Assembly (NCBI GenBank): GCA_024235255.1
Contig: JACKMT010000003.1
Span: forward strand, 62,001-126,000
Reading direction: 5' to 3'
Source of the DNA: Chromatiaceae bacterium
Lineage (GTDB): Bacteria; Pseudomonadota; Gammaproteobacteria; Chromatiales; Chromatiaceae
DNA length: 64,000 nt
The position numbers and the translations under genes were made by a program. Each line of letters opens with the position of its first letter. The stretch's first letter is position 1. Positions 33,928 through 43,544 of the stretch are shown here, in pieces. Under the pieces are notes generated by a model that worked only from the letters and a program-made list of their open reading frames with translations, did no database searches and was not told the origin of the DNA.

Positions 33928-36690
33928 ATGCCCCGTTTTCTGATCGGCATCGATCTCGGAACCAGCAACACGGTGATGGCCTTTGCCGACCGTCAGCAGG
34001 ATGAGCGGATACGGATCTTCGAGGTTGAGCAACTGGTCGCTTTGGGTGAGGTGGCGCCGCGGCCGCAGCTGCCCTCGCTGCGCTACCATCCCGCTCCCGG
34101 TGAGCTCAATCGGAGCGATCTCCGTCTGCCCTGGGCGCAGATAGACCCGGCCGGGGCGACGGATGCAGTCGTCGGCGTGCTGGCGCGGGAGCTCGGCATG
34201 CAGGTGCCCGGCCACCTTGTCGCGAGTGCAAAAAGTTGGCTCTCCCACCGCTCGGTAGACCGCACCGCGCCGATCCTGCCCTGGGGCGCCGGCGAAGAGA
34301 TAGCAAAGATCTCGCCGCTGGCCGCCAGCGCCGGTTATCTTGCCCATCTGCGCGCAGCCTGGAACCACAGCCACCCGGCGCATCCGCTGGAACGGCAGGA
34401 TGTCGTGCTGACGGTCCCTGCATCGTTCGATGAGGGCGCCCGCAGCTTGACTTTGCAGGCGGCAAAGCTGGCAGGCATCTCCCAGGTTCGCCTGTTGGAA
34501 GAGCCCCAGGCAGCTTTCTACGACTGGCTGCACCGCAATCATGATCGGCTTGACGATGCGCTGGCCCACACCCGTCTGGCGCTGGTCTGTGATGTGGGCG
34601 GTGGCACTACCGACCTCTCACTGATCAAAGTTGAAAGTACCGCACAGGGACCCATGCTGACACGCATCGGCGTGGGCGACCACCTGATGCTGGGCGGCGA
34701 CAATATGGACCTGGGTTTGGCGCATCTGGCAGAGGCGCGCATCGCTGCCGGAGGCGGCCGTCTCAGCGCGCCACAGCTGGCTCAGCTCAGCCAGCAGTGC
34801 CGCAACGCCAAGGAGCAGCTGTTGACGCCGGCAGCTCCCGCAAACGCCAAGGTAACCGTGCTCGGCACCGGTGCGAAGTTGATTGGCGGTTCCCGCTCCA
34901 CCGAATTGGCACAGGCGGAGGTGCGCGAAATGGTGCTGGAGGGATTTTTCCCGCGAGTGGACGCCAAAGCGCGGCCGCAGCGGGTACGCGGAGGTATCGT
35001 CGAGTTTGGGCTTCCCTACGCCGCCGACCCGGCGATAAGCCGTCATTTGGCGGCTTTTCTGGCCCAGCATGCTCGTGTCTCCTCCGAGGCGCTGGGGATT
35101 AGCAGCGCCGACACGGAACTGCCGGTTCCCGATACGCTGCTGCTCAACGGCGGCGTCTTTGTCAGCGCCCTGTTGTCGCAGCGGCTGCAGGAGATTCTTG
35201 CCGGTTGGCGCGGCAGTCCGCTGCAGCTGCTGCTGAATGAGCATCCGGAGCAGGCAGTGGCACGGGGTGCGGTAGCCTATGCGCTGGGCCGCTCGGGTAG
35301 AGCGCCCTGCATTGGCGGCGGTTCGGCACGCAGCTACTTCCTTGCGCTGGAAGAGGACGGGGAGACGGATCGTACTGTCTGCCTGTTGCCGCGCGGTGCC
35401 CCGGAGGGTCAGGAGATAGTGCTAGAGGGTCGCCACTTCTCACTGCTGGTGGACCGGCCGGTGCGCTTCCATCTCTTCTCGTCAACCGTCGACACCGACT
35501 TTCAGGCGGGAGAGCTGGTAGCGCTGGACAGGCAAGCGATGCTCGAGCTGCCGCCGATTGCCACGGTCCTGGAGAGTGCAAAGAGCAGTGACAGAGCTGA
35601 GATTCCGGTACAGCTCGCCTCCAGCCTGACCGAAGTGGGCACCCTCGAGGTGCAGTGTATGGCGGTGACCGGGCACTCCCGGCGCTGGCGTCTGGAGTTC
35701 CAGCTGCGCGGCCAGGGAGCGCAATCCAGGACGCCCGCGACGGAGCTGCCGCCTCGATTCACCGCAGCGGCCCAGCTGGTGGAACGGATGTATGGACAGC
35801 AGCAGAAATCGGTGGGGGCGGGGGAGATTAAACGGCTGCGGGGCGAGCTGGAACGGCTGCTGGGGCCACGGGAGGCGTGGCCGGGATTGCTGCTGCGCGA
35901 GCTGTTCGCGCTGCTCTGGGAAGGCACGGGTAAACGCCGGCGCAGCGCAGACCACGAGCGGGTCTGGCTCAATCTGACAGGATTTTGTCTCCGCCCCGGC
36001 TTCGGTTATCCGTTGGATGAGTGGCGGGTGGAGCAGCTCTGGAGCCTCTACCAAAACGGCATCCAGTTCGGCAACGAGGCACGCAACTGGGCAGAGTGGT
36101 GGATTCTGTGGCGGCGGGTGGCGGGGGGCTTGGACGAGGCGGCGCAGTACATGTTGTTCGAAGATATCGCTTACTATCTGCAACCGCCCGGCACGCTAAA
36201 ACGGCCCTCCGGTCCCAGAAAGCAGGGCTACGATGACATGGTCAAACTGGCTGCCTCACTGGAGCGGCTGCCGGCCGAGAACAAAGTCGAGGCGGGAGAG
36301 TGGCTGCTGCAACGGCTGCGCAAGCCCGGTGAAAACATGCAAAGCTGGTGGGCGGTAGGCCGGCTGGGGGCGCGCGAGCCGGCTTACGGCAGTGCCCACC
36401 AGGTGGTGTCGGCGGAGGTTGCCGAGCGTTGGTTGCAGCAGCTGTTGCAACAGGATTGGAAACAGGCCGAGCCAGCCGCTTTTGCTGCCGCAATGTTGGC
36501 CCGTATGACCGGCGACCGGGAACGCGATATCGACACGGCGATACGCGCATCGGTTAGCGAACGGCTGGCTGCGGTCAAGGCGCCGACTGGCTGGCTGAAA
36601 ATGGTTCAAGAGGTGGTTGAGCTCTCCGCCGAGGACGAAAAACGGCTGCTCGGGGATTCGCTTCCGGTTGGATTGAAACTGCTGCACTGA
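33928..36690 (+). CDS. Hsp70-family protein with DUF3731-type C-terminal extension
   Basis: 920 residues. The first 600 parallel the preceding gene product: IGIDLGTSNTVMAFAD, VCDVGGGTTDLSLIKV, LLNGGVFVSALLSQRL, and a beta-rich domain. Residues about 610-915 are an extra helical region (FTAAAQLVERMYGQQQKSVG, WPGLLLRELFALLWEG, DEWRVEQLWSLYQNGI) corresponding to DUF3731. The sequence similarity between the two proteins indicates an old tandem duplication with the extension added to the second. No J-protein or nucleotide-exchange factor gene is adjacent. The role is unknown beyond Hsp70-type ATPase. Confidence 0.82.
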   Translation: MPRFLIGIDLGTSNTVMAFADRQQDERIRIFEVEQLVALGEVAPRPQLPSLRYHPAPGELNRSDLRLPWAQIDPAGATDAVVGVLARELGMQVPGHLVASAKSWLSHRSVDRTAPILPWGAGEEIAKISPLAASAGYLAHLRAAWNHSHPAHPLERQDVVLTVPASFDEGARSLTLQAAKLAGISQVRLLEEPQAAFYDWLHRNHDRLDDALAHTRLALVCDVGGGTTDLSLIKVESTAQGPMLTRIGVGDHLMLGGDNMDLGLAHLAEARIAAGGGRLSAPQLAQLSQQCRNAKEQLLTPAAPANAKVTVLGTGAKLIGGSRSTELAQAEVREMVLEGFFPRVDAKARPQRVRGGIVEFGLPYAADPAISRHLAAFLAQHARVSSEALGISSADTELPVPDTLLLNGGVFVSALLSQRLQEILAGWRGSPLQLLLNEHPEQAVARGAVAYALGRSGRAPCIGGGSARSYFLALEEDGETDRTVCLLPRGAPEGQEIVLEGRHFSLLVDRPVRFHLFSSTVDTDFQAGELVALDRQAMLELPPIATVLESAKSSDRAEIPVQLASSLTEVGTLEVQCMAVTGHSRRWRLEFQLRGQGAQSRTPATELPPRFTAAAQLVERMYGQQQKSVGAGEIKRLRGELERLLGPREAWPGLLLRELFALLWEGTGKRRRSADHERVWLNLTGFCLRPGFGYPLDEWRVEQLWSLYQNGIQFGNEARNWAEWWILWRRVAGGLDEAAQYMLFEDIAYYLQPPGTLKRPSGPRKQGYDDMVKLAASLERLPAENKVEAGEWLLQRLRKPGENMQSWWAVGRLGAREPAYGSAHQVVSAEVAERWLQQLLQQDWKQAEPAAFAAAMLARMTGDRERDIDTAIRASVSERLAAVKAPTGWLKMVQEVVELSAEDEKRLLGDSLPVGLKLLH

Positions 36691-36783
36691 GCATTGCCGA
36701 AGCGAACCGGGGCGAGGGTCGAGATGATCGAAGCGCTGCTTTTCGGCAGCGGAATCGCTTGACCGAAGAAGGTCCGGTTCGGT

Positions 36784-37950
36784 TTACATACCGATCATTG
36801 TTCCAGGCTTCTCATCCTCCTCTTCTTCTTCCTTAATGAGACTGAGCGAGAGACCGGAGTCGTTCAGGGAGCCAACACGCTTGCCGGCGTTGGAAGTGCG
36901 AATCTTAACCTTGACGTTGCTGACAGAATCGGCATATTCGAACGCCACCTCTTCGGCTATTTTGCCGTCGTGATAGAGTGCCACCAAATGTTGATCAAAG
37001 GATTGCATGCCATAGTTGCCGCCCCGCTCGATGGCATCTTTCAGCCCTTCCAGCTCCTGCTTGGCGATCATATCCGAGATATAGCCGGTGTTGATCAATA
37101 CCTCCACCACCGCTACTTTGCCGCCGTCCAGCGCGGGTGCCAGCCGCTGGCAGACGATTGCCCGCAGGTTCTGGGAGATTCGCTTGGCCTGTGCGTCACG
37201 CGCATCTCTTGGAAAGAAACCCATCACCCGCTCCATGGTCGAGATACAGTTATTGGCGTGCAGTGTGGAGAGTGCGAGGTGGCCGGTGTTGGCAAACTTG
37301 AGGGCGTACTCCATGCTGTCCAGGTCGCGGATTTCACCCATCAGAATCACATCCGGCGATTCCCGCATCGCGGCTTTCATGCCGGTGCTGAAGGAGTTGG
37401 TATCGGTGCCAATCTCCCGCTGCGCGACAATCGACTTTTTGTGGGAGTGCACAAACTCGATCGGATCTTCCAGCGTAAGAATGTGCCCGCCGGCATTGCT
37501 GTTGCGGTGGTCGATCATCGCCGCCAGAGTAGTCGATTTTCCTGAGCCGGTGGCACCCACGATCAGCACCAGGCCGTTACGTTCCATTACCAGATTTTTC
37601 AGCACTGGAGGCATCTTAAGTTGATCGATGCTCGGTACATCGGTGTTGATGCGGCGCAACACCAGTGAGGCTTCCCCCCGCTGCCGGAAAGCATTGCCGC
37701 GAAACCGGCCTATCCCCCGAAAAGAGAGAGAGAAGTCGGTCTCGCCCGTGGCCTCGAACTCCTTGGTCTTGTCGTCGCTGAGCAGTTCACGGACGATTTT
37801 ATCGGTAACGCCCGGCTGCAGCGCCTCCCCCATCTGGGCAAAACCGTTCGCGGTTTTCATCGAGATGCGCGCGCCGGTGTAGAAGAATACATCCGCCGCG
37901 TTGTTTTTAACCATTATTTGTAAGATCTGGGGTACATCCACATTCTGCAT
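36784..37950 (-). CDS. pilU: Type IV pilus retraction ATPase PilU
   Basis: 388 residues. PilT/PilU-family hexameric ATPase that depolymerises pili at the inner-membrane base. Walker A VGATGSGKSTT, Asp box ILTLEDPIEFVH, Walker B ESPDVILMGEIRDLDSM, His box GHLALSTLHANN. The N-terminal NNAADVFFYTGARISMK and an acidic C-terminal tail (IKEEEEEDEKPG) mark PilU rather than PilT. pilT, usually adjacent, is not downstream or upstream in this window, so PilU appears unlinked. It is convergent with the Hsp70 operon. Confidence 0.92.
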   Translation of the reverse strand: MQNVDVPQILQIMVKNNAADVFFYTGARISMKTANGFAQMGEALQPGVTDKIVRELLSDDKTKEFEATGETDFSLSFRGIGRFRGNAFRQRGEASLVLRRINTDVPSIDQLKMPPVLKNLVMERNGLVLIVGATGSGKSTTLAAMIDHRNSNAGGHILTLEDPIEFVHSHKKSIVAQREIGTDTNSFSTGMKAAMRESPDVILMGEIRDLDSMEYALKFANTGHLALSTLHANNCISTMERVMGFFPRDARDAQAKRISQNLRAIVCQRLAPALDGGKVAVVEVLINTGYISDMIAKQELEGLKDAIERGGNYGMQSFDQHLVALYHDGKIAEEVAFEYADSVSNVKVKIRTSNAGKRVGSLNDSGLSLSLIKEEEEEDEKPGTMIGM

Positions 37951-38414
37951 GTCAGGTTTTCCTTGTGCAATGCAAGCCGATTAACGGATGTTTGAAGATT
38001 CAATCTGGTCAAACAATTCACAGAAGATCCAACTGTTTCGAGTGGCGCAGGGACTACCCCGAACATTGTAAGTTGGCATGAAACGATATCTGGATATCGG
38101 CTCGGTCGGAGGGAACTTTATCCTTTGTAGAGACAGGTGCAATAAAGCTTCGCAGCCTAAAAAAGGGCGGATCCAGCATATTGTGCAAATGCAGCAACAG
38201 GGTCGGGCAACATCTGCTTTATTACCCGTGTACACTTCATCTGTAAGCAGAAATCGGGTAGCTTACTCCACAGTTTTAGTGTGCATATACAACGGTTTTT
38301 CTTCGACTATACTTCGGATTGCTTTGCCAGGGACAGGGGTGCGGGCGGGTGATTACAGCTGATCAACTGCCGGATGTTCCTGTCCAGTCGTTTAACAAAT
38401 CGAGGAGGAAAACC
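37951..38414. other. Divergent spacer between pilU and a small secreted protein gene
   Basis: 464 bases holding both promoters. A strong AGGAGG at 38401-38406 serves the small gene. No RNA gene, repeat or convincing additional frame was seen; an in-frame start at 38319 upstream of the small gene is rejected because it would destroy the signal peptide. Confidence 0.35.
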
Positions 38415-38663
38415 ATGTACAAAAGATACCTGTTTTCAACTGCACTGCTGCTTCTGCTCAGTGGTCAGGCGCTGGCATTTCACTGTCCCCTGGATATGAA
38501 AAAGATCGATCAGGCGCTGGCGGAAAATCCGCAGCTGGATGCTGAACAGCTTGCCATGGTCAAACAGCTGCGCAGCGAAGGCGAGGCACTGCACAACGCC
38601 GGCAAGCATCAGGAGTCGGTCGATACGCTCGGCAAGGCGATGGCCATATTGCAGATCCAATAG
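38415..38663 (+). CDS. Small secreted protein, unknown function
   Basis: 82 residues with an ideal ribosome binding site (AGGAGG, eight bases before ATG 38415). Signal peptide MYKRYLFSTALLLLLSGQALA, cleaved before FHC. The mature 61 residues contain one Cys (HCPLDMKKIDQAL) and two amphipathic helices ending in HQESVDTLGKAMAILQI. I recall similar short proteins starting FHCPxDMxKID in other gammaproteobacteria but no defined role. Periplasmic location is inferred. Confidence 0.65.
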   Translation: MYKRYLFSTALLLLLSGQALAFHCPLDMKKIDQALAENPQLDAEQLAMVKQLRSEGEALHNAGKHQESVDTLGKAMAILQIQ

Positions 38664-38685
38664 GCGATCGGACACCTTTAACTCG

Positions 38686-39558
38686 CTATCTGATCCGTTG
38701 GCAGGAAAGCCCGGCCAGAATCAGGATCAGACCGATGAAGGTGGACGGCAGGATCTCCTCTCCCAGCAGGAAGTGGATGAAGACCATTGAAAGGAACGGG
38801 GAGAGGAAGATCAGATTGCTGATCCGGGCGGTGTTATCGGTCAGTTTCATCGCCATTTGCCAGAGGATGAAACTCAGCCCCATTTCAAAAGTGCCAACGT
38901 AGGCACCGCCGAGCAGGGCGTTCGCGGGCGGGATTCGCAATTCACTGGTTAGCAGGTAATAGACCAGTATGAAAGGCAGGCTGCAGAGAAAGTTGACGAA
39001 CAGCGCGACCACCGGGTCCCGTTTGTCCCGGGTATTGTAGATCCAGTAAAGGGCCCAGATGACGGTGCTGACCAGAGCAAGGGTTACACCGAAAGGGTCG
39101 GTGAAATGCAGGCTGAAGGGATCGCCCTCCGTCGAGATGATCACAACCCCGCAGTAACTGACCACCAGGGCCAGCCACAGCTGCCAGCCGATACGCTGTT
39201 TCAGCAGCGGAACGGAGAGCAGCGAGAGGGTGATGGCCCAGGTATAGTTGATCGGCTGTGCCTGTTGGGCGGGCAGCAGGTCGTAGGCTTTGAACAGGAT
39301 CAGGTAGTAGAGAAATGGGCTGAGCATGCCGAGCAGAAGGGAGAGCCGGTATTCTCTCCGCGAGCACTGAAATACAAGATGGAATTTATGCTGAAAGCTG
39401 AGGATGGCACCTATTACCAGGGTGGAAAAGAAACTGCTATAGAGCAGCAACTCGATGGGCGTGCAGTAGCGCAGCGAGAGCTTGAATGCGGTTGCCACCG
39501 TGGACCAGAGCAGCACGGCCCCGAGGCCGAACAATATCGCCTGACGCTGGGTGTTCAT
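38686..39558 (-). CDS. EamA-family (DMT) transporter
   Basis: 290 residues, ten hydrophobic helices in two repeats of five, the EamA/RhaT drug-metabolite transporter architecture. Conserved features: GLGAVLLWSTVATAFK at the N-terminus, LPAQQAQPINYTWAI at the end of repeat one, and the C-terminal IGLILILAGLSCQ helix. Overlaps the upstream EamA gene by 4 bases. Substrate class (metabolite or amino-acid export) cannot be resolved. Confidence 0.85.
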   Translation of the reverse strand: MNTQRQAILFGLGAVLLWSTVATAFKLSLRYCTPIELLLYSSFFSTLVIGAILSFQHKFHLVFQCSRREYRLSLLLGMLSPFLYYLILFKAYDLLPAQQAQPINYTWAITLSLLSVPLLKQRIGWQLWLALVVSYCGVVIISTEGDPFSLHFTDPFGVTLALVSTVIWALYWIYNTRDKRDPVVALFVNFLCSLPFILVYYLLTSELRIPPANALLGGAYVGTFEMGLSFILWQMAMKLTDNTARISNLIFLSPFLSMVFIHFLLGEEILPSTFIGLILILAGLSCQRIR

Positions 39559-40463
39559 TGCACTGCATCCCGGACGATGTTTCGGTTACGCTGAATCAAC
39601 AGTGTCAGTCCGGTAAAGATCAGTAAAACACCGCTGCCGGCCTGCAGGTTAAGCTGCTCGCCGAGCAGAAGCGTACCAAGGATAGCTGCGGTCATCGGCT
39701 CCGCCAGGGATAGCGTGGTAGCGGTACTGACTTGGGTGGTTTTAAGTCCCCAGGCAAACAGCAGGTAGGGTAGAGCGGTTGCCATCACGCCCAGATGGAG
39801 GATGACGCCAATGGCGCGCGGCTGCATGAGCCAGTCGGTGCTGCCGATCAGCAGCAGCGGGGAGAGTATCACTGCACCCAGACAGAAGACCACGGCAATG
39901 ACTGGAAGCGAAGCGCTCTGCTGCAGCAGTCTTTTCAAAACCAGCGTGAAAGCGGCGTAGCATGCGCCGGCACCGACGGCCAGCAGTATGCCTGCAGAGT
40001 CAACAGTGACGATGCCACTGGTGAGGCTTAGCAGTGTGCATCCGATGATGGTCAGCATGGTTGCCGCCAGCCAGGCGCGTCCAAGCTGCTCCCCGCGAAA
40101 GAGAAAACCCAATATACCGCCGGCAATGGGGGCGCTGCCGATGCCGACCACAGTACCGACGGCAACGCCGGTGGTCGCCACGGCGGTGAAAAAACAGAGT
40201 TGATAACCGGCAATGAACAGAGCGGCAGCAAGTAACGGAAGGGCATGCTGGAATTTTAAGCGCCCCATTTCTCCTTGATGAAGCGCCAGCAGCAACAGCG
40301 CGATACCACTGACCACCAGCCGCAGGGCGCCGATAACCAGAGGGTCGAAACCCGCCGGCGCAAATGCCTGGGCGGTGCCGGTGGTGCCCCAGAGTATTGC
40401 CCCGCCAAGGATCAGCCATTGGCCGCCAATGGGCGTTCCCTCTGCGTTTGGGTCGATTGACAC
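39555..40463 (-). CDS. EamA-family (DMT) transporter
   Basis: 302 residues, ten hydrophobic helices. The N-terminal LILGGAILWGTTGTAQAFAP and the C-terminal STATTLSLAEPMTAAILGTLLLGEQLN are classic EamA blocks. It is followed with a 4-base overlap by a second, clearly different EamA gene and preceded by a polar amino-acid ABC importer 15 bases upstream. The pairing could make a heteromeric exporter, as some small DMT proteins do, but full-length EamA proteins usually act alone. Confidence 0.87.
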   Translation of the reverse strand: MSIDPNAEGTPIGGQWLILGGAILWGTTGTAQAFAPAGFDPLVIGALRLVVSGIALLLLALHQGEMGRLKFQHALPLLAAALFIAGYQLCFFTAVATTGVAVGTVVGIGSAPIAGGILGFLFRGEQLGRAWLAATMLTIIGCTLLSLTSGIVTVDSAGILLAVGAGACYAAFTLVLKRLLQQSASLPVIAVVFCLGAVILSPLLLIGSTDWLMQPRAIGVILHLGVMATALPYLLFAWGLKTTQVSTATTLSLAEPMTAAILGTLLLGEQLNLQAGSGVLLIFTGLTLLIQRNRNIVRDAVQ

Positions 40464-40478
40464 GTTGCAGGCTACAGG

Positions 40479-41204
40479 CTAGTGCAGCACTTTACTCAAA
40501 AACTTTTGTGTGGCTTCGCGCTGCGGATTTACGATGACTTGCTCAGGGGGGCCTATCTCTTCGATGATTCCCTGATGGAAAAATGCCACTTTGTCCGACA
40601 CCTCGCGCGCAAAGGCGATCTCATGGGTGACACAGATCATCGTCATCCCGTCGTCACGCAGCATACGCAGGGTGTCGAGAACCTCTCCGACCAGTTCCGG
40701 GTCGAGGGCTGAAGTCACCTCATCGAAAAGCATGTAGTCCGGCCGCATCGCCAGGGCTCGGGCTATCGCCAGCCGCTGCTGCTGACCGCCGGACATGCGC
40801 GTTGGATATTCATCGAGCTTGTCACCCAGACCAACGTGATTAAGCTCCTTTTTTGCCACCTCGATCGCCTCTTTTTTGCTCAGTTTCAGGACTATTCGGG
40901 GGGCGAGGGATGCATTCTCCAGGACTGTCAGGTGCGGAAAGGAGTTCCACTGCTGAAAGACCATGCCCAGCTTCTGTCTGAGCTTGTCCCGGTTGGTGCC
41001 TTTCGCGTGGACATCGATATCGTCGACGATGATTCTTCCCTGCTGAATATCTTCGATGGCATTGATACAGTAGAGCAGCGTCGATTTGCCGCTGCCGCTG
41101 CCGCCGATGACACTGACCACTTCACCTCTGTTCACTTCCAGGTCGATCCCCTTCAGAACCTCCAGGTCACCGAAGGATTTATGCACGTTTTGAATCTGGA
41201 TCAT
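40479..41204 (-). CDS. Polar amino-acid ABC transporter, ATP-binding protein
   Basis: 241 residues, typical GlnQ/HisP size. Walker A GGSGSGKSTLLYCIN, Q-loop VFQQWNSFPHLTVLENA, signature MSGGQQQRLAIARAL, Walker B YMLFDEVTSALDP, and H-loop MICVTHEIAFA. Overlaps the upstream permease gene by 4 bases. It energises the two membrane permeases encoded before it. Confidence 0.92.
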   Translation of the reverse strand: MIQIQNVHKSFGDLEVLKGIDLEVNRGEVVSVIGGSGSGKSTLLYCINAIEDIQQGRIIVDDIDVHAKGTNRDKLRQKLGMVFQQWNSFPHLTVLENASLAPRIVLKLSKKEAIEVAKKELNHVGLGDKLDEYPTRMSGGQQQRLAIARALAMRPDYMLFDEVTSALDPELVGEVLDTLRMLRDDGMTMICVTHEIAFAREVSDKVAFFHQGIIEEIGPPEQVIVNPQREATQKFLSKVLH

Positions 41205-41860
41205 ATTGCCATTTTCCTTTCGACATATTTGCCGTACAGAGAGAGCGGATAGGAGACGATGAAATAGAAGAGGCCCACGCCGATCAGAATTTCGAGGGGT
41301 TGCTGGGTTCTCGATATCAGCTGTTCCGATGTGCGTAGCAGCTCCATGTAACCGATCACCGAAACCAGGGCGGAGTCTTTGATAACGCTGAGTGCTACAC
41401 CCAGCCAGGAGGGGAAGACAGCGCGCAGGCCGATAGGGAGCCGGATATGGGCAACCGTCTGCCAGTAGCTCATCCCGAGTGATCTGGCAGCGGTCACCAT
41501 GGATTGGTGAACACTCTCGAAGCCGCCCCGAAACACTTCGCTCATGAATGCCATGGTGTAGAGAGATAGCACAATTGAACCGGTGACAAACGGGTCGAGC
41601 GGGTGGCCGACGGCGCCTATGTAGGTGCTGAATAGTATCAGTTGGATGATGAGCGGAACGCTTCTCAATATATCCAGTACCGCGCCTAACAGGGTGTTGG
41701 TGAACTTGTTGGCTTCTGCCCGGAAAAATCCCACAGCCAGGCCCAGCAGCGTGCCGACGAGGATCGCGACCAATGAAATAGTCACTGTGTTTAGCACGCC
41801 GGTAAGGATAAAGCCTGAATCACTCCAGGATAGCGGGGTAAAAAAGGAGGTGCCCATCAT
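41201..41860 (-). CDS. Polar amino-acid ABC transporter permease
   Basis: 219 residues of the HisM/GlnP family with about five membrane helices: GVLNTVTISLVAILVGTLLG and the EAA loop region EVFRGGFESVHQSMVTAARSLGMSYWQTVAHIRLP that docks on the ATPase. Overlaps both neighbours by 4 bases. One of two non-identical permeases that form a heterodimer. Confidence 0.9.
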   Translation of the reverse strand: MMGTSFFTPLSWSDSGFILTGVLNTVTISLVAILVGTLLGLAVGFFRAEANKFTNTLLGAVLDILRSVPLIIQLILFSTYIGAVGHPLDPFVTGSIVLSLYTMAFMSEVFRGGFESVHQSMVTAARSLGMSYWQTVAHIRLPIGLRAVFPSWLGVALSVIKDSALVSVIGYMELLRTSEQLISRTQQPLEILIGVGLFYFIVSYPLSLYGKYVERKMAI

Positions 41861-42522
41861 AACTCTCCTTTAAACACTTTTTGCGAAATCAGCGCTGCGC
41901 TGAACAGAACGAACTTAGTGATCAAAAAGTACATCACGGCCGCGACGATGAAAAATTCCAGTGTTCTGAACGAGAGCGACTGCAGCCGCTGAGTCTCACC
42001 CGAGAGTTCGTTCATGCCTACCAGTATGCCGAGCGAGCTCATCAGGATCGACCAGACGAACTGATTTGTCATCGGATGATAGATGCGACGAAACATCTGC
42101 GGAAGAATGATGTAGCGGTAGAGCTGTGTGCTGCTCATTCCCAATGATTTCGAGGCGCTGTATTGGGTTTTGGGAATCGACTGGAATCCACCGCGAAAGG
42201 TCTCGGTAAGATAGCCGGCATTGACAAAGACAAGCGCGCTGAGTACGGCAGCGTAAGGTGAGAGGTGGATGCCGAAGGCTCCCAGGCCGAAGTAGGCCAT
42301 ATAGATTTGAAACAGTGCCGGTGTATTGCGTGCGATCTCTACCCACACCGTTGCCGGAAGAGAAAATATTCTGGCATCGGACATTTTCGCTATTGCCAGC
42401 AGTACGGCAATGGCGATACCGATCAGCATGGATAAGACGGAGACATGCAGCGTCACAAATGCTCCGTTTAGCAGCTGAGGCAGCTTCTGGAAAACGATAT
42501 TCCAATGGAACTCATACTCCAT
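41857..42522 (-). CDS. Polar amino-acid ABC transporter permease
   Basis: 221 residues from ATG 42522, chosen because AGAGGAG lies seven bases upstream; the frame itself continues 12 codons further. Contains LLNGAFVTLHVSVLSMLIGIAIA and the EAA loop ETFRGGFQSIPKTQYSASKSLGMSSTQLYRYIILP. Pairs with the next permease. Confidence 0.88.
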   Translation of the reverse strand: MEYEFHWNIVFQKLPQLLNGAFVTLHVSVLSMLIGIAIAVLLAIAKMSDARIFSLPATVWVEIARNTPALFQIYMAYFGLGAFGIHLSPYAAVLSALVFVNAGYLTETFRGGFQSIPKTQYSASKSLGMSSTQLYRYIILPQMFRRIYHPMTNQFVWSILMSSLGILVGMNELSGETQRLQSLSFRTLEFFIVAAVMYFLITKFVLFSAALISQKVFKGEL

Positions 42523-42716
42523 ATACACTCCTCTCTGGCGAGCGCTGAAAAAATTCAATTGAGCGAGCGGGCAAGGATCAAACTATATCCAGGTGGGCCG
42601 GGAAGTATTGGGCCAAACAGGTGCCGGCCGAGGTTAAACGGGCGGTCGCACGATTAGAGTATGAGCCGCCCCTGTTTTGAGTCGGAACGGCCCATGCTCA
42701 TGCTGTCAGCAAAGGG

Positions 42717-43544
42717 TCACTTGTTGTCTCTAAGCGCCTGGATCAGGTCTGCCGGAGCATCGGAACCGAAATGTTTGTTGTACCGCTGATTCATTTTACC
42801 GTCCCTTATCTGGTGGATCAGAAAGAGATTGAGGTAGTCGATCCAGGCTACTTCGCTGCGCTTGGCAATCAAGCCAACCACATCGTCGTAGTTCGGCACA
42901 TAAGGTCCTGCTACGTACTCCTTGAACTCCTCGGTCTGAAGCTTGGTGGCAATGTTTGTGTTGGTGGAGATGATCGCATCGACCTTTCCCTGGAACAGGC
43001 CGAGGTAGGCGTCGTTCTCGGATTTAAACGAGGTATAATTTTCGTTGCCCCAGCCTTTTTTCTTGGCATAGGCGAGATACTCGGTCTCGTAAGTGGTGCC
43101 GAGGGCCGCGCCGACCTTTACCTTTTTAAGATCGTCAAAGGTATTGATAGGAGTGCCTTTCTTGGAGAACACCTGAAATTTGAAGACAAAATAGGGATAG
43201 GAGAAACCGACCGATTTCGCCCGCTCCAGGGTATCTGAGGTGGAGCCGATGACCACATCGGTCTTGCCGGATACCAGCGACGGAATCCGGTCTCCCCAGG
43301 CAAGGTTGATGATATCTGTTTTCACGCCAAGAGCGCCGGCCAAATCATTGCAGTAATCGACATCGAATCCTGCCGGCTTGTTGTCTTTGTCAAAGTAACC
43401 CATGGGCGGAAAGTCGAGTACCACACCGCAGTTCAGGACGCCCCTTTTTATAACCGTATCAAGCTGGTCTGCGTTCGCTGCTGAAAACAGGGTTACTGTC
43501 GCGATTGATGCAACGAGTAGAAAAAGTTTTTTTGTAAGTTTCAT
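42717..43544 (-). CDS. Polar amino-acid ABC transporter, substrate-binding protein
   Basis: 275 residues. Signal peptide ending ATVTLFSAANA. SBP_bac_3 fold: RGVLNCGVVLDFPPMGYFD, AGFDVDYCNDLAGALGVK, LVSGKTDVVIGSTSDTLERAK (ligand-binding Arg in ERAK), VGAALGTTYE. It has two Cys (NCGV, DYCND). First gene of a minus-strand series SBP-permease-permease-ATPase-EamA-EamA with a 194-base gap to the first permease. The amino acid bound is not predictable. Confidence 0.9.
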   Translation of the reverse strand: MKLTKKLFLLVASIATVTLFSAANADQLDTVIKRGVLNCGVVLDFPPMGYFDKDNKPAGFDVDYCNDLAGALGVKTDIINLAWGDRIPSLVSGKTDVVIGSTSDTLERAKSVGFSYPYFVFKFQVFSKKGTPINTFDDLKKVKVGAALGTTYETEYLAYAKKKGWGNENYTSFKSENDAYLGLFQGKVDAIISTNTNIATKLQTEEFKEYVAGPYVPNYDDVVGLIAKRSEVAWIDYLNLFLIHQIRDGKMNQRYNKHFGSDAPADLIQALRDNK

